Assembly (NCBI GenBank): GCA_028865235.1
Contig: CP114561.1
Location: 2,004,001 to 2,068,000, forward strand
Source of the DNA: Candidatus Manganitrophus sp.
GTDB lineage: Bacteria; Nitrospirota; Nitrospiria; SBBL01; Manganitrophaceae
Length of the DNA: 64,000 nt
Direction of reading: 5' to 3'
In this document: piece by piece, positions 1-9,575 of the stretch
Layout of the letters: every line of letters starts with the position of its first letter
Numbering within the stretch: position 1 is the stretch's first letter
Notes under the pieces: model-generated
Told to the model about the DNA's origin: nothing
Databases searched by the model: none
The model's input: only the letters and a program-made list of their open reading frames with translations
Made by a program: the position numbers and the translations under genes

Positions 1-1027
1 CCTCGCGCGTGTAGACGGTCCGGCTTGGGAACGGAATCTCGATCCCCTCTTTACGGAACCGCTTCAAGATCCGCTTCCGCAATTCGTGCTGGGCGAGGTA
101 CTGATCGGTGAACTCCCGCACCTGGCAAATCAGGGTAAAGTTCAGGGAGAAATCGCCGAAACCGGGGATGAACCGGACAAACGGAGCCGGATCGGCGAGC
201 AGCCCGGGGATCTCCCGCGCGCCGAGGGTCGCCTCCTCTACCAGGACCCGCTCGAGATGATCGGGGTCGGTCTCATAGCTGACGCCGATCGGGATCAAGA
301 GCGCCATCCGCGTCTCGGGCAAATAATAATTGGTCAGAATGCTCTGAGAGAGTTTGTTGTTGGGGATGATCACCATGTTGTTCGGAAGCAGCCGGATGCG
401 GGTGGTTCGCCAGCCGATGTCGGTGACATACCCCTCTTGGCCCGACTCCAGACGGATGAAGTCGCCGACGCGGATCGGCTGCTCCACCAGAATGTGAACT
501 CCGGCGAAGAGGTTCGAGAGGGTGTCTTGAAGGGCGAGCGCCACAGCGAGACCGCCGACCCCCAGGGCGGTGATCAGGGGGGTGATCGAGATGCCGAGGG
601 TCCCAAGCAGGATGAGAAACCCGATCACGAGAACCGTCCCCTTGATAATCGTCTGAGAGAGGCCGGTCAGAGGAATCGAGATCGCCGCCTTCCTGATCGA
701 ATAGGCGACCAGTTGCGAGGAAACGTTGGCCAACACCAGCGTGACCGAGAGGATGACAAGGACATGGATCACTTTGAGGGAATAGGTGACGTAAGGGGCC
801 GGAAGTGACGAAGTACCGATGGCGGCATAAAGCCCAATGGCGATCGCCCAGCTGATCGAGGGAACGCGAAGAGCGCTCAGGAAAAGATTATCGACTTCGG
901 TCTCGGTCTTCTCGGCCCACCGGTGGAAGAGGCGCAGGAGGATGCCTCTCACGATTAAGGCGACCGCGGTCGCGCCGGCAAAGATGGCGAGCGGAATCAT
1001 GATGGTTTGAAAGAGTTCATTGTTCAA
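1..1027 (-). CDS. MscS-family mechanosensitive ion channel (C-terminus cut by window edge)
   Basis: The reverse strand is open from a TTG codon at 1027 to the window edge, about 342 residues. Hydrophobic segments occupy roughly residues 5-30, 60-110 and 125-175. The pore-lining stretch LGVGGLAVALALQDTLSNLF followed by VGDFI and the beta-domain sequence WRTTRIRLLPNNMVIIPNN is diagnostic of MscS. The family releases solutes through the inner membrane under hypo-osmotic tension. AGGAGAG lies a few bases before the TTG, so I prefer it to an internal ATG at 1000. The missing part is the end of the cytoplasmic domain. Confidence 0.9.
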   Translation of the reverse strand, partial: MNNELFQTIMIPLAIFAGATAVALIVRGILLRLFHRWAEKTETEVDNLFLSALRVPSISWAIAIGLYAAIGTSSLPAPYVTYSLKVIHVLVILSVTLVLANVSSQLVAYSIRKAAISIPLTGLSQTIIKGTVLVIGFLILLGTLGISITPLITALGVGGLAVALALQDTLSNLFAGVHILVEQPIRVGDFIRLESGQEGYVTDIGWRTTRIRLLPNNMVIIPNNKLSQSILTNYYLPETRMALLIPIGVSYETDPDHLERVLVEEATLGAREIPGLLADPAPFVRFIPGFGDFSLNFTLICQVREFTDQYLAQHELRKRILKRFRKEGIEIPFPSRTVYTRE

Positions 1028-1088
1028 AGTACTCTCCTGAAGAGAACGGACAGGCAACGGTCGGCATCGGCAAAAATAGGACCCCTCA

Positions 1089-1113
1089 TCCGCGCCGGAG
1101 AAACCGGCGCGGA
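1089..1113. repeat. perfect inverted repeat between mscS-like gene and ABC exporter
   Basis: TCCGCGCCGG at 1089-1098 is mirrored by CCGGCGCGGA at 1104-1113 around a five-base loop. It sits between two minus-strand genes and could act as a terminator for the exporter. The nearest T-run on the minus strand is about 12 bases downstream, so this is weak. Confidence 0.4.
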
Positions 1114-1166
1114 CTGAATAACTATATAAAGAGATTCGGAAGGGCTGTCAAGCCGAAGATTGCGGA

Positions 1167-2890
1167 CTACAACTGTAGCTGCGCCTCAAACAGCGTGGCA
1201 TAGGCGCCGTTGTTACGGATCAACGCCTCATGCGTGCCGCTCTCCACGATCCGTCCCTGATCGATCACTAAAATCCGGTCGGCGGTTCGAAGCGACGAGA
1301 GCCGATGGGCGACGATCAGGGTGGTCCGGTTGGCGAAGAGGTTTTGCATCGCCTCTTGAATGCTCCCCTCGGTCTCGGCATCGACGGCGGAGGTCCCCTC
1401 GTCGAAGATGATGATCGGCGGATTCTTCAAGAAGGCGCGGGCGATGGCGAGGCGCTGCTTCTGGCCGATCGAGAGCTTCACCCCCCGCTCCCCGATCCAG
1501 GTGTTGTAGCCTTCCGGAAGCTGACGGATGAAATCGTCGGCGCAGGCGGCGGTGGCGGCAGCGATGACCTGCGCTTCCGTGGCGGTCAGATCGCCGTAGG
1601 CGATGTTTTCCCGGACGGTGCCGTTGAAGAGAAACGGCTCCTGGCGGACCAAGCCGATCTGATCGCGCAGCGACGAAAGCGACATTGCCCGGACGTCGAA
1701 GCCGTCGATCGTGACGCTTCCCCCTGCACGTCGTAGAAACGCATCAGCAGCGATACGATGGTGGTCTTGCCGCTTCCGGTGGCGCCGACCAGGGCGACCG
1801 TTTCACCCGGCGAGGCCTCGAAGTCGATCTGCTTTAAGACCGGCAGATCGGAGACATATTGGAACGAGACGTTGTTGAACCGAACCACCCCCTGCAAGTG
1901 GGGAGGGGTGATGATGGGTGTTTCCGGCTCCGCGACCTCCGGCTTCGTGTCGATGATCTCGAAGACCCGCTCCCCCGCTGCGATGGCGTGCTGCAGCATG
2001 TGATTGATCGAGTGGATTTGATTGATCGGCGCGTAGAAGAGGGCGGCATAGGCGAAGAAGGCGACCAGCTCCCCGACCGTCATCGCTCCGATCGACACTT
2101 TGTAAGAGCCGAATCCTAAAATCAGCACCGTCCCCATCGAGGCGAGAAAGGCCATCCCCGGCGAGTAGTACGACCAGAGGCGGGCCACCTCCAGGCTTCC
2201 GTCGCGGCAGGCGGCGCTCTTCTCTGCAAACCGTTTTGCTTCATGCGACTGCCGGTTGAAAATCATCGTCTCACGGATGCCGGAGATGGAATCTTGGAGG
2301 AGGGCATTGAGGTCGCCTAGCCGCTGCCGGACGTTTTTATAACAACGGTGAATCCGCCGGGTGAAGAGGACGGCGGAGAAGGCCAAAATTGGGAGCGGGA
2401 TCATCGCTACTAACGCCAACTGCCACTGAATTTTGAAGAGGACCGCGGTGATCCCGATCAGCGTCAACGCGGCGACCAGCAGATGCTCGATCCCGTCGAT
2501 GAAGATTCGTTCCATGTTCTCGACATCATTGTTGATCCGGGACATGATCTCGCCGGTGGAGCGATTCTCGAAGTAAGAGATCGAAAGCCGCTGCGTCGCC
2601 TGATAGACGGTGTTCCGGATATCGAAGATGACCCGCTGCTCGAAGGCATTGTTCAGACGGATCCGGGCGGTGTTCGAAAGCGCTTTGACGGCGAAGGCGC
2701 CGATCATCGCCAACGTCAGGAGAACAATCAAGCGGGTCTCTCCAGAGCCGATCCCTTCGTCGATGACGACCTTGATCAACCAAGGGGGAACCAGGTCCAT
2801 CACGGTGGTGAGGATCGCCGCGCCCAGGGTCAACGCCGCGAGCCCTTTGTACGGTTTAATAAAGGTCAAAACACGGAGAATAAATTTCAA
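1167..2890 (-). CDS. MsbA/MdlB-type ABC exporter, half-transporter (one frameshift near 1730)
   Basis: The protein has an N-terminal six-helix exporter domain (about residues 1-310) and a C-terminal ATPase. Walker A is GATGSGKTT, the signature is LSIGQKQRLAIAR, Walker B is IIIFDEGTSAVD and the switch histidine is in IVAHRLSS. Such proteins dimerise in the inner membrane and export lipids or drugs; the substrate cannot be told. The start is TTG at 2890, preceded by AAAGGA. The reading frame breaks at about 1728-1733, in a run of five C on the plus strand. Adding one base there joins YDVQGG to SVTIDGFDVRAMS, the normal family sequence. I read this as a homopolymer error, giving a protein of about 574 residues. 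Confidence 0.88.
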
Positions 2891-2988
2891 GAGGCGTCCT
2901 TTCTAAAATATGAGGGTGAGAACAAGGAATCAGTTTATCATGTCCGATTCCTAATTCCCAGATTCCTCATTCCTAATTGTACTTTAAG

Positions 2989-4074
2989 TTATGCTTCCGA
3001 AGAGCGGCGACGTCGCCGAATGACAAAAAAGGTCGTTGCGGAGAGGGCGGCGAGGCCGCCGAGCGACCAGGGGGAGAAAAGCCATTTTCGCACCCTTCCT
3101 TTGACCGGAACTTTGGAGCGGGCCTGGAGGAGAAGATCTTCCGGATGTTTGTGGGCCAGCCGTTTCTCGCCGTTGCTCTTTCCCTCCGGGAGCGATCGCT
3201 CGATTTCGGAGTTGATCTCCGCGCCCAAGAGAATCATCAACCCGCTCAGATACATCCAGGTGAGCAGGATGATCACGGCGCCGATCGCCCCGTAGGTCTT
3301 GTTGTAGTTGCCGAAATGGCTGACATAATAAGAGAAAGCGAGCGAGACGGCGATCCAGCCGAGCACGGCGATGACCGATCCGGGGGTAACCCACCGCCAC
3401 TCCTGCTCGACATCGGGCCCGAAGTAGTAAATCGCCGCCACCACCGTGATCATGATGATCGCCGCGAGAAGAAGCCGAAGAGCGTTCCAGCCGACGAGAA
3501 AAGCGGTTCCAAGTCCGGTCCAATTCGCGAGCCACTCTCCGATGGCCCCTCCGAATACCATCAGCACCGCCGAAAAGATGATTAAAACCGAGAGGGAGAT
3601 CGTCAACCCCAGTGCCGTCGCCTGGACCTTCCACCAAGGACGCTCCTCTTTCACGCCGTAAGCCTTATTCAGGGCGGAGATCAAGGCGGCCATCCCCCGC
3701 GAGGCGGCCCAGAGGGTGGCGATCAATCCAATGGAAAGGAGCCCGCCGCGCGGCTCCCGGACGATGTCGGTGAGGGTCTCCTGGACCAGCGCCATCGCCT
3801 CCTCCGGAAGAACCCTCTGCAGATAGCCGAGGAGCTCCTGAAAGAGATTTTCGACCGGCAGGTAACCGATCAACGTCACAAGAAAGAGAAGGAGGGGGAA
3901 AAGGGCGAAGAGAGAAAAATAAGCAAGCTCGGCCCCGACGGAAAAGATGTCGTCTTCATTCATCTGTTTCCAGACATCGGCCGCAAGCTGTCGGAGGGTA
4001 AGGTTCCCGAGCGCCCACCGGCGGAATCGTTCCCGCCAGGTGGGCCGGTTCTGATCGTTTCCTTTGGCTTCCAA
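2989..4074 (-). CDS. YihY/BrkB family inner-membrane protein
   Basis: A 361-residue polytopic protein. After a soluble N-terminus come about six membrane segments (roughly residues 45-70, 105-130, 150-180, 190-220, 225-250, 260-285), with family sequences GAELAYFSLFALFPLLLFL, GLIATLWAASRGMAAL and YNKTYGAIGAVIILLTWMY. The family was once called ribonuclease BN but has no proven nuclease activity. The basic tail ends with another hydrophobic stretch. The start is TTG at 4074 with AGGA upstream. It lies 15 bp behind the ferredoxin gene and is probably cotranscribed with it. Confidence 0.88.
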   Translation of the reverse strand: MEAKGNDQNRPTWRERFRRWALGNLTLRQLAADVWKQMNEDDIFSVGAELAYFSLFALFPLLLFLVTLIGYLPVENLFQELLGYLQRVLPEEAMALVQETLTDIVREPRGGLLSIGLIATLWAASRGMAALISALNKAYGVKEERPWWKVQATALGLTISLSVLIIFSAVLMVFGGAIGEWLANWTGLGTAFLVGWNALRLLLAAIIMITVVAAIYYFGPDVEQEWRWVTPGSVIAVLGWIAVSLAFSYYVSHFGNYNKTYGAIGAVIILLTWMYLSGLMILLGAEINSEIERSLPEGKSNGEKRLAHKHPEDLLLQARSKVPVKGRVRKWLFSPWSLGGLAALSATTFFVIRRRRRSSEA

Positions 4075-4089
4075 ATCAAATCCTAAAAG

Positions 4090-4416
4090 CTACCCCCACA
4101 TCTCTTCCGGAATCGCCAGGCGCTTCACCGGCCGGCCGTTCGAGATATGCTCTTCCATAATCTCGGCGACATCGGCCGGTTTCACCCCTTTATACCAGGT
4201 GCCGTCGGGGTAGACGACGACGGTCGCACCGATCGGGCAAGGGCCCAAACAACTCGACTCGGTGACTAAAATTTGTCCGAAGAGCTCCCGTTTTTCCATC
4301 TCTGAAAAAAAGGCCGGGACCAGTTCTTTGCTTCCCTTCTCACCGCACGATCCGCGGGGATTTCCCGGCGCCCGGGTGGTTGTACAAACGATAATATGAT
4401 ATTTCGGCTTCGGCAT
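4090..4416 (-). CDS. thioredoxin-like [2Fe-2S] ferredoxin
   Basis: A 108-residue protein of the thioredoxin-fold [2Fe-2S] ferredoxin family (Aquifex Fd type). Candidate cluster ligands are the Cys in HIIVCTTT, the Cys in GSCGEKG and the pair in SSCLGPCPIGATVVVYPDGTWY. AAAGGAG precedes the ATG. It probably carries one electron in the cytoplasm; no partner is visible. A second protein of the same family lies at 50511-50798. Confidence 0.85.
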   Translation of the reverse strand: MPKPKYHIIVCTTTRAPGNPRGSCGEKGSKELVPAFFSEMEKRELFGQILVTESSCLGPCPIGATVVVYPDGTWYKGVKPADVAEIMEEHISNGRPVKRLAIPEEMWG

Positions 4417-4571
4417 AGCGTCTCCTTTGTTCTGTGAGGGATCGTTTGAAAAAGATCCCTAGTTTTATCACAGGGAGACGCGGATCTTCAACCCTTTAAA
4501 CCGGTGAGGAGTGAGGGGTAAAAGATTTTAACTCCTTCTCTCCTTACTACAAGCGACTCACTCCTCATGCT

Positions 4572-5369
4572 CTATGGAATCTTCGCTGCGCCGCCGTCGA
4601 TCCGGACGGTAGACCCGGTCATCCAGGTGACGCTCGGCGAGGCGAGAAAAACCACCAGCCGGGCCACCTCCTCCGGGGTTCCCATCCCCAGCGGGATGGC
4701 GCCACCCGTTTCGCGCTTGAGTATCTTCTCGACCTCCTTCGCCGGCTTTCCCATCCGCTCCGCGAGGACCGACGCTTCGAACTCCCACGAAGGGGTCCAG
4801 ACCGCGCCGGGGCAGACGGTGTTGACAATAATCTTATCCTTGGCGAACTCCACCGAGAGATACTTCCCCAGCGCGATCAACGCTGCCTTGGCCACCCGGT
4901 AGTCGGGGAATTTCCCCTCCATCTCAATCCCCGACATCGAAGCGACATTAATGATCCGCCCCCCTCCTTGCCGCTGCATCGAAGGGATCGCCTCGCGGCA
5001 AGTCCGCACCGCTGCCATTAAATCGAGTTGAAGCGTCGCCTCCCACTCCGCATTCGTCAGGTCGAGAAAGTTCTTAAAATGGAGCGGTCCGCCGAGATTG
5101 TTGACAAGGAGGTCGACCCGTCCAAACTGCTTAATGGCTTTCTTAATCAATTGGCGCGGCCCGTCCGGTTTGGTAAGATCGGCCGGAATAGCCACGGCCC
5201 TCACCCCTCTCTTCGCGACCTCGGCCGCTGTCCGAGAGAGTCCCTCTTTCCCACGCGCGCAGAGCGCGATCTCGGCCCCTTCGGCTGCAAGCGCGAGGGC
5301 GATCGCTTTTCCGATCCCTTTGCTCCCGCCGGTAATCACCGCGACCTTCCCTTTCAGTCCGAGATCCAT
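4572..5369 (-). CDS. SDR-family NAD(P)-dependent oxidoreductase
   Basis: A 265-residue short-chain dehydrogenase. The cofactor motif TGGSKGIG lies near residue 12, NNLGG near 90, and the active-site residues are Ser in NVASMSG and Tyr-Lys in DYRVAKAAL. The tail WMTGSTVRIDGGAAK is typical of FabG-like SDRs. I choose the ATG at 5369 because GGAGG lies just upstream; an in-frame ATG at 5390 lacks a site. The substrate is unknown. Confidence 0.88.
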   Translation of the reverse strand: MDLGLKGKVAVITGGSKGIGKAIALALAAEGAEIALCARGKEGLSRTAAEVAKRGVRAVAIPADLTKPDGPRQLIKKAIKQFGRVDLLVNNLGGPLHFKNFLDLTNAEWEATLQLDLMAAVRTCREAIPSMQRQGGGRIINVASMSGIEMEGKFPDYRVAKAALIALGKYLSVEFAKDKIIVNTVCPGAVWTPSWEFEASVLAERMGKPAKEVEKILKRETGGAIPLGMGTPEEVARLVVFLASPSVTWMTGSTVRIDGGAAKIP

Positions 5370-5477
5370 TTTTCCTCCAATTGTTTCCATTGTAAGACAG
5401 TTTCATTCCGCCTGTCCAGCCTGGGTTTGGCGGCGAGGCGCCGCGCTTCCCTACGCCAAACCCGATTCGATCACCTT

Positions 5478-5507
5478 TTGACTTGTTTCCCTCCAAAACA
5501 ATAGAAT
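5478..5507 (+). promoter_or_regulatory. sigma-70-type promoter for the WYL-like gene
   Basis: TTGACT at 5478-5483 and TAGAAT at 5502-5507 are separated by 18 bases, about 45 bp upstream of the next plus-strand start. Confidence 0.5.
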
Positions 5508-5551
5508 AAAATTATGGAAGTTGTTTGCGTTCGTTTTCATGGGTCTCAAAA

Positions 5552-5902
5552 ATGATCAATAGCGCTGAAATCTGGCAAAAGGTAGCCGAGGCGATCCAAT
5601 CCGCCCGGACGGTCCGCCTCTCCTACATCAAGCAGCGGGGGCAGATCGTCGGGCATGAGATTGTTCCACTGGACATCCTGGTCAAAATCCGCCCGGAGGG
5701 AAAACGGGTTGAGTATCTCTTCGGCCATCGGCTCGACTTCGGCTGGTGGGAAGATCGGGAGCAGACCCATCGCCAATTCCTCCTCGATCGGATCCTCTCC
5801 CTGCAGGTGACCGATCATCGTTTCAATCCCGCCGATTACCTCGATCTCTCCCGCTCGCAACCCCGCTGGTGCATTCCCCGAAACTGGACCAAGGCCGCGT
5901 AG
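5552..5902 (+). CDS. WYL-domain-like protein
   Basis: A 116-residue protein resembling an isolated WYL domain: VRLSYIKQRGQ, then HEIVPLDIL, YLFGHRLDFG and a C-terminal FLLDRILSLQVTDHRFNPADY. WYL domains bind ligands or nucleic acid and usually follow a helix-turn-helix, which is absent here. The ATG at 5552 has no strong ribosome site; a TTG at 5525 is the alternative. The stop at 5902 directly abuts the next start. Confidence 0.6.
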   Translation: MINSAEIWQKVAEAIQSARTVRLSYIKQRGQIVGHEIVPLDILVKIRPEGKRVEYLFGHRLDFGWWEDREQTHRQFLLDRILSLQVTDHRFNPADYLDLSRSQPRWCIPRNWTKAA

Positions 5903-6888
5903 ATGAAACCAGATCGACTGCTGGCTTTTAGTCTCATCGCCGTTTCTCTCGGCTATTCCTTCTCTCTTCTGCGTCCGGTGGCGAGCGTGGACGCGGCGAA
6001 GGTCGCGTGGGAGATGCGCGCCCCGGTGCCGCAGCCCCGCACGGAGGTCTCCGCGGCGACTCTGGACGGGAAGATCTATCTCATCGGCGGCTTTGCAAAG
6101 GAAGGGGTGACGGCGCGGGTCGAGATGTACGATCCGGCGACCGACCGGTGGACTTCCCGGGCGTCGATGCCGGTCGCCCTTCATCATGCCGGCGCGGCGG
6201 TGTTGAACGGCAAACTCTACGTCGTCGGCGGGTTGGAGGGGGGACGGTCATGGAAACCTTCCAGCGGTCTCTGGGAGTATGATCCTCGGACCGACCAATG
6301 GTCCGCCAAGCGGGAGATGCCGACGGCGCGAGGAGCGCTGGGGGTCGGCGTGTCGGAAGGGAAGCTCTATGCCGTCGGCGGATTGGGGGCGACCCGACCG
6401 TTTGAGCTGCTCGGCAATACCGGCGCAAACGAGGTCTATGATCCGGCGACCGACCGATGGGAGAAGAAAGCGCCGCTGCCGACGCCGCGCGACCACCTGG
6501 CCGTGGCGGTCGTGAACGGAAAAATTCATGCGATCGGCGGGCGCTTTAACAGCGACTACTCCGAAAACCTCGCCCTCCACCATATTTATGATCCGGCCGA
6601 GAACCGCTGGGGCGAAGCGGCCCTCTTCTCAAACCCCGGAGCGGAATCGCCGCAGCGGTGCTCAACGGGAAGATTTATCTCTTCGGCGGCGAGGCCCCCC
6701 AAGGAACGTTCGCCGACAATGATGTCTATGATCCCGGCCAAAACCAGTGGCAATCAGCCCCGCCGATGCCGACCCCTCGCCACGGTCTCGGCGCCGCGAC
6801 CATTGGAAATCAGATCTTCGTTATCGCCGGCGGACCCAGACCCGGCGGCTCCGTCAGCAGCACGAATGAGGTTTTTCAGGTGGAGTGA
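5903..6888 (+). CDS. secreted Kelch-repeat protein (one frameshift near 6621)
   Basis: A signal peptide (about residues 1-30) is followed by five to six Kelch blades, each with a GKIYLIGG or GKLYVVGG core and YDPATDRW. The expected product is an exported beta-propeller of about 328 residues, probably for binding rather than catalysis. The frame breaks at CCC 6621-6623. Restoring one C joins EAAPLLKPRSGIAAAVLNG to the last two blades, which end EVFQVE at 6888. I treat it as one gene with a homopolymer deletion. The ATG at 5903 starts directly after the previous stop, so the two are likely cotranscribed. Confidence 0.82.
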
Positions 6889-7018
6889 TGGAATCTCCAC
6901 CGAACCCCTTGCTTCAGCAGCATGTACGGAATCATCACCCTCTTGCACGTTCAATACGACGATAGAAAGAGATCGCCGTTAAACCTTCCTCGTCCGCCTA
7001 TCCGCTTCGCTGCAGGTG

Positions 7019-7047
7019 TTGACTCCGCGAAAGAATTGGAATATACA
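7019..7047 (+). promoter_or_regulatory. promoter TTGACT-N17-TATACA for dps
   Basis: TTGACT at 7019-7024 and TATACA at 7042-7047 with 17-bp spacing. The spacer ends GAATTGGAA, shared with two other promoters in this window (20337 and 24526). Confidence 0.75.
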
Positions 7048-7107
7048 AAAGAGTCATGCGCTCGAAGTTAAGCACCCTATTTTTTCAACTCAATCACGGA
7101 GGGCTTC

Positions 7108-7581
7108 ATGGAAATGAATATGGGCATGAAAGAAGAAGACCGGGTCAACGTGGCCGAAGGGCTGTCCAAGATGCTTGCCGACACCTATACCCTTTACCTC
7201 AAGACCCACAACTTCCATTGGAACGTCACCGGCCCCATGTTCCAGACCCTCCACCTTCTTTTCGAAACCCAATACAACGAACTGGCCCTCGCGGTTGATC
7301 TCATCGCCGAGCGCATCCGGGCCCTGGGTTTCCCGGCCCCCGGCACATACAGCGAGTTTGCCAAACTCGGTTCCATCAAAGAAACCCAGGGGGTGCCCAA
7401 AGCGGGGGAGATGATCCGCCTGCTCGTGGAGGGTCAGGAGGCGGTGGTGCGCACCGCACGCTCCACCTTCCCGGCGGTGGAAAAAGCGCGGCGATGAAGC
7501 CGACGGCCGATCTGCTCACGCAGCGGATGCAGGTGCATGAGAAAGACCGCCTGGATGCTGCGCAGCCACCTGGAGAAGTAA
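7108..7581 (+). CDS. dps: Dps-family ferritin-like DNA-protection protein (frameshifted near 7490 and 7545)
   Basis: The N-terminal 125 residues are typical Dps: TYTLYLKTHNFHWNVTGP holds the ferroxidase His and the family tryptophan, and AVDLIAERIRALG holds the acidic ligands. Dps dodecamers oxidise and store iron and shield DNA under oxidative stress. After VEKA the frame is lost. In other frames the sequence continues PTADLLTQRMQVHEK and then TAWMLRSHLEK, ending with TAA at 7579-7581, so two single-base indels are needed. GGAGGG precedes the ATG at 7108. The gene has its own strong promoter at 7019. Confidence 0.85.
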
Positions 7582-7651
7582 ACCATCAATCGAGATGTCG
7601 TCCGGCACCGGTTAGTGAAAACGAATCCTTAATAGAAAGCGCTGTCTCGAG

Positions 7652-8818
7652 ATGGCCGAACCGCTCAAAAATCACTTTGGCCCAGAGATCCCCCGGCGGA
7701 TCGCTGGGATGATTTCGGCGGTGTTTCCGCGTTTTGACACGAACGCCTTCCTCGCAGAAGTACTCAACGGTTACGAAGCGCTCGATCTGACCCCGCGCGG
7801 ACGGCAGATCGCCAAAGCGCTGCGCCGCCACCTGCCCGATGACTATGCCGGAGCCGCTGAAATCCTAATCGCCTCCCTCGGTCCGAAACTCGACCGGACC
7901 GACGCGCTGGGGATGGCCCCTTTTCTCTATCTTCCGCACGTTTTCTTCGTCGCGGAATATGGCCTCGACCACTTCGAGATTTCGATGCAAGCCCAATACG
8001 AGCTGACACAACGATTCACCGCCGAGTTCAGCATTCGCCCCTTCCTCGTCCGCTACCCGGAGCAGACGCTCGATCACCTCGAAAGATGGACGAAAGATCC
8101 CAGTCCTCATGTCCGCCGGCTCGTCTCCGAGGGAACCCGCCCGCGCCTGCCCTGGGCGCCGCGGCTGCGTGCATTCCAGAAAGAGCCGCGCCCGGTGCTC
8201 ACATTGCTCGAGCGGCTGAAGGACGACCCTGAACTATATGTGCGCCGCTCCGTAGCGAACAATCTCAACGACATTGGGAAGGATCATCCTGACCTGCTTG
8301 TGGAAACGGCCCGACGCTGGATGACCGATGCAACGGAAGAGCGTCGCCGGCTCATTCGTCACGCGCTCCGTTCGGCGATCAAACGGGGCGAGCCGGGCGC
8401 GCTCGGCGTTCTGGGCTTCGGCAAGAAGGTCAACGTGGCGATTCGCAACGCCATCATCACACCGAAACGTCCCCGAACAGGCGGCTCGGTCACGATTGGC
8501 TTTGAAGTGGTGAACAAGGGCTCGCGGCGGCAACGGGTGCTGGTTGATTTTCGTGTCCACTTCGTGAAGGCCAACGGCAAAACCGGCCCGAAGGCATTTA
8601 AACTCAAAACAATCGAGCTCGCCCCGAAAGAAATCATCCCGCTTCGAAAAACGATCTCATTGACGGAGATGACGACGCGGAAGCACTATCCCGGAACGCA
8701 CCGGGTGGAGGTGGTGTTGAACGGAACGGCCGATCCGCTCGGCTCGTTTGAGTTGGTGGAGATGAACCACGCGGCATGTACGGACGCAGCAGTCGAGCGA
8801 AGCAAACGCGACTCTTGA
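7652..8818 (+). CDS. DNA alkylation repair protein-like, HEAT-repeat (COG4335 type)
   Basis: A 388-residue protein. The first 250 residues are helical HEAT repeats resembling AlkD-like DNA glycosylases, with FSIRPFLVRYPEQTL and then DPSPHVRRLVSEGTRPRLPW and DDPELYVRRSVANNLNDIGKDHPDL. The C-terminal 130 residues form a predicted beta-sandwich (VTIGFEVVNKGSRRQRVLVDF), as in this COG. Removal of alkylated bases is inferred from the family. No clear Shine-Dalgarno precedes ATG 7652. The stop lies one base before the next start, so the two genes are probably coupled. Confidence 0.8.
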   Translation: MAEPLKNHFGPEIPRRIAGMISAVFPRFDTNAFLAEVLNGYEALDLTPRGRQIAKALRRHLPDDYAGAAEILIASLGPKLDRTDALGMAPFLYLPHVFFVAEYGLDHFEISMQAQYELTQRFTAEFSIRPFLVRYPEQTLDHLERWTKDPSPHVRRLVSEGTRPRLPWAPRLRAFQKEPRPVLTLLERLKDDPELYVRRSVANNLNDIGKDHPDLLVETARRWMTDATEERRRLIRHALRSAIKRGEPGALGVLGFGKKVNVAIRNAIITPKRPRTGGSVTIGFEVVNKGSRRQRVLVDFRVHFVKANGKTGPKAFKLKTIELAPKEIIPLRKTISLTEMTTRKHYPGTHRVEVVLNGTADPLGSFELVEMNHAACTDAAVERSKRDS

Positions 8819-8819
8819 G

Positions 8820-9485
8820 ATGACCAAAGACGTTATTGATATTATCAGTGGGATCGTCACGATTTTAGTCGGGATTGGCGGCGCGCTGCTGGCGATCGGC
8901 ATCTGGGCGATCTCCGGCATACCGAAGTTTCGCCTCCAGCAAATTTTTTGGTTTCCTCACACGCCGGCCCCGGATACGCCGTTTCCGATCGCCCTCCAGT
9001 TTCAAATCTTCACCGGCGCGGCCGGCTCAAAAGTCACCACGGAAATTGAAGTGGAGCGACTTCAGATCGAACAGCCGGGAAAATCGAGTTGCAGCCTCAC
9101 CCCCTTCACCGCTCTAGAGCTTTTAGAATTAACCGACAAGAAAACAACCTTCGCCGCCCGGACGAAAGAGTTTTCGCAAATCTTTCTCTTGGAAGGAAGC
9201 GGCAGCGTCGTCAAACATATCGGCTTCCACTTTGACGCGGGTCAGAAATTCTTTCCATCAGAGGGAGAGATTGCAATCAAGCTGACCGTGAGCTATACAA
9301 CGTATGATCCGATCCGCCAGACCTTGAGCCTGATAAAACTGGCGCGGAGTCCTATCCGCCGTCGCGTTATCTATGTTTTTGTAAGATCGATCGATTCAGA
9401 AGAGGCGAACGAACTGGATCAAAAGATCACAACGATCTGGCCCTATTGGCAGATAGATATGCGAGAGGAAGGGCAAGCGGCATGA
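8820..9485 (+). CDS. membrane-anchored protein of unknown function
   Basis: A 221-residue protein with one N-terminal membrane helix (about residues 7-30, IISGIVTILVGIGGALLAIG), followed by a soluble, beta-rich region. I recognise no family. Translation probably depends on the DNA-repair-like gene that ends one base before the ATG. Confidence 0.7.
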   Translation: MTKDVIDIISGIVTILVGIGGALLAIGIWAISGIPKFRLQQIFWFPHTPAPDTPFPIALQFQIFTGAAGSKVTTEIEVERLQIEQPGKSSCSLTPFTALELLELTDKKTTFAARTKEFSQIFLLEGSGSVVKHIGFHFDAGQKFFPSEGEIAIKLTVSYTTYDPIRQTLSLIKLARSPIRRRVIYVFVRSIDSEEANELDQKITTIWPYWQIDMREEGQAA

Positions 9486-9575
9486 AACGAACTGAGGCGC
9501 TGCGGCGAGTCCTCCATGCCGGGCGACCGACCCCATGGCGGGCAATATAGGTGTGACGCCGGGATTGATGATGCC

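Noticed and set aside
86..808. 240-codon plus-strand frame
   Set aside because: It is antisense to the MscS gene, whose motifs are clear on the minus strand; the frame has no family look or ribosome site.
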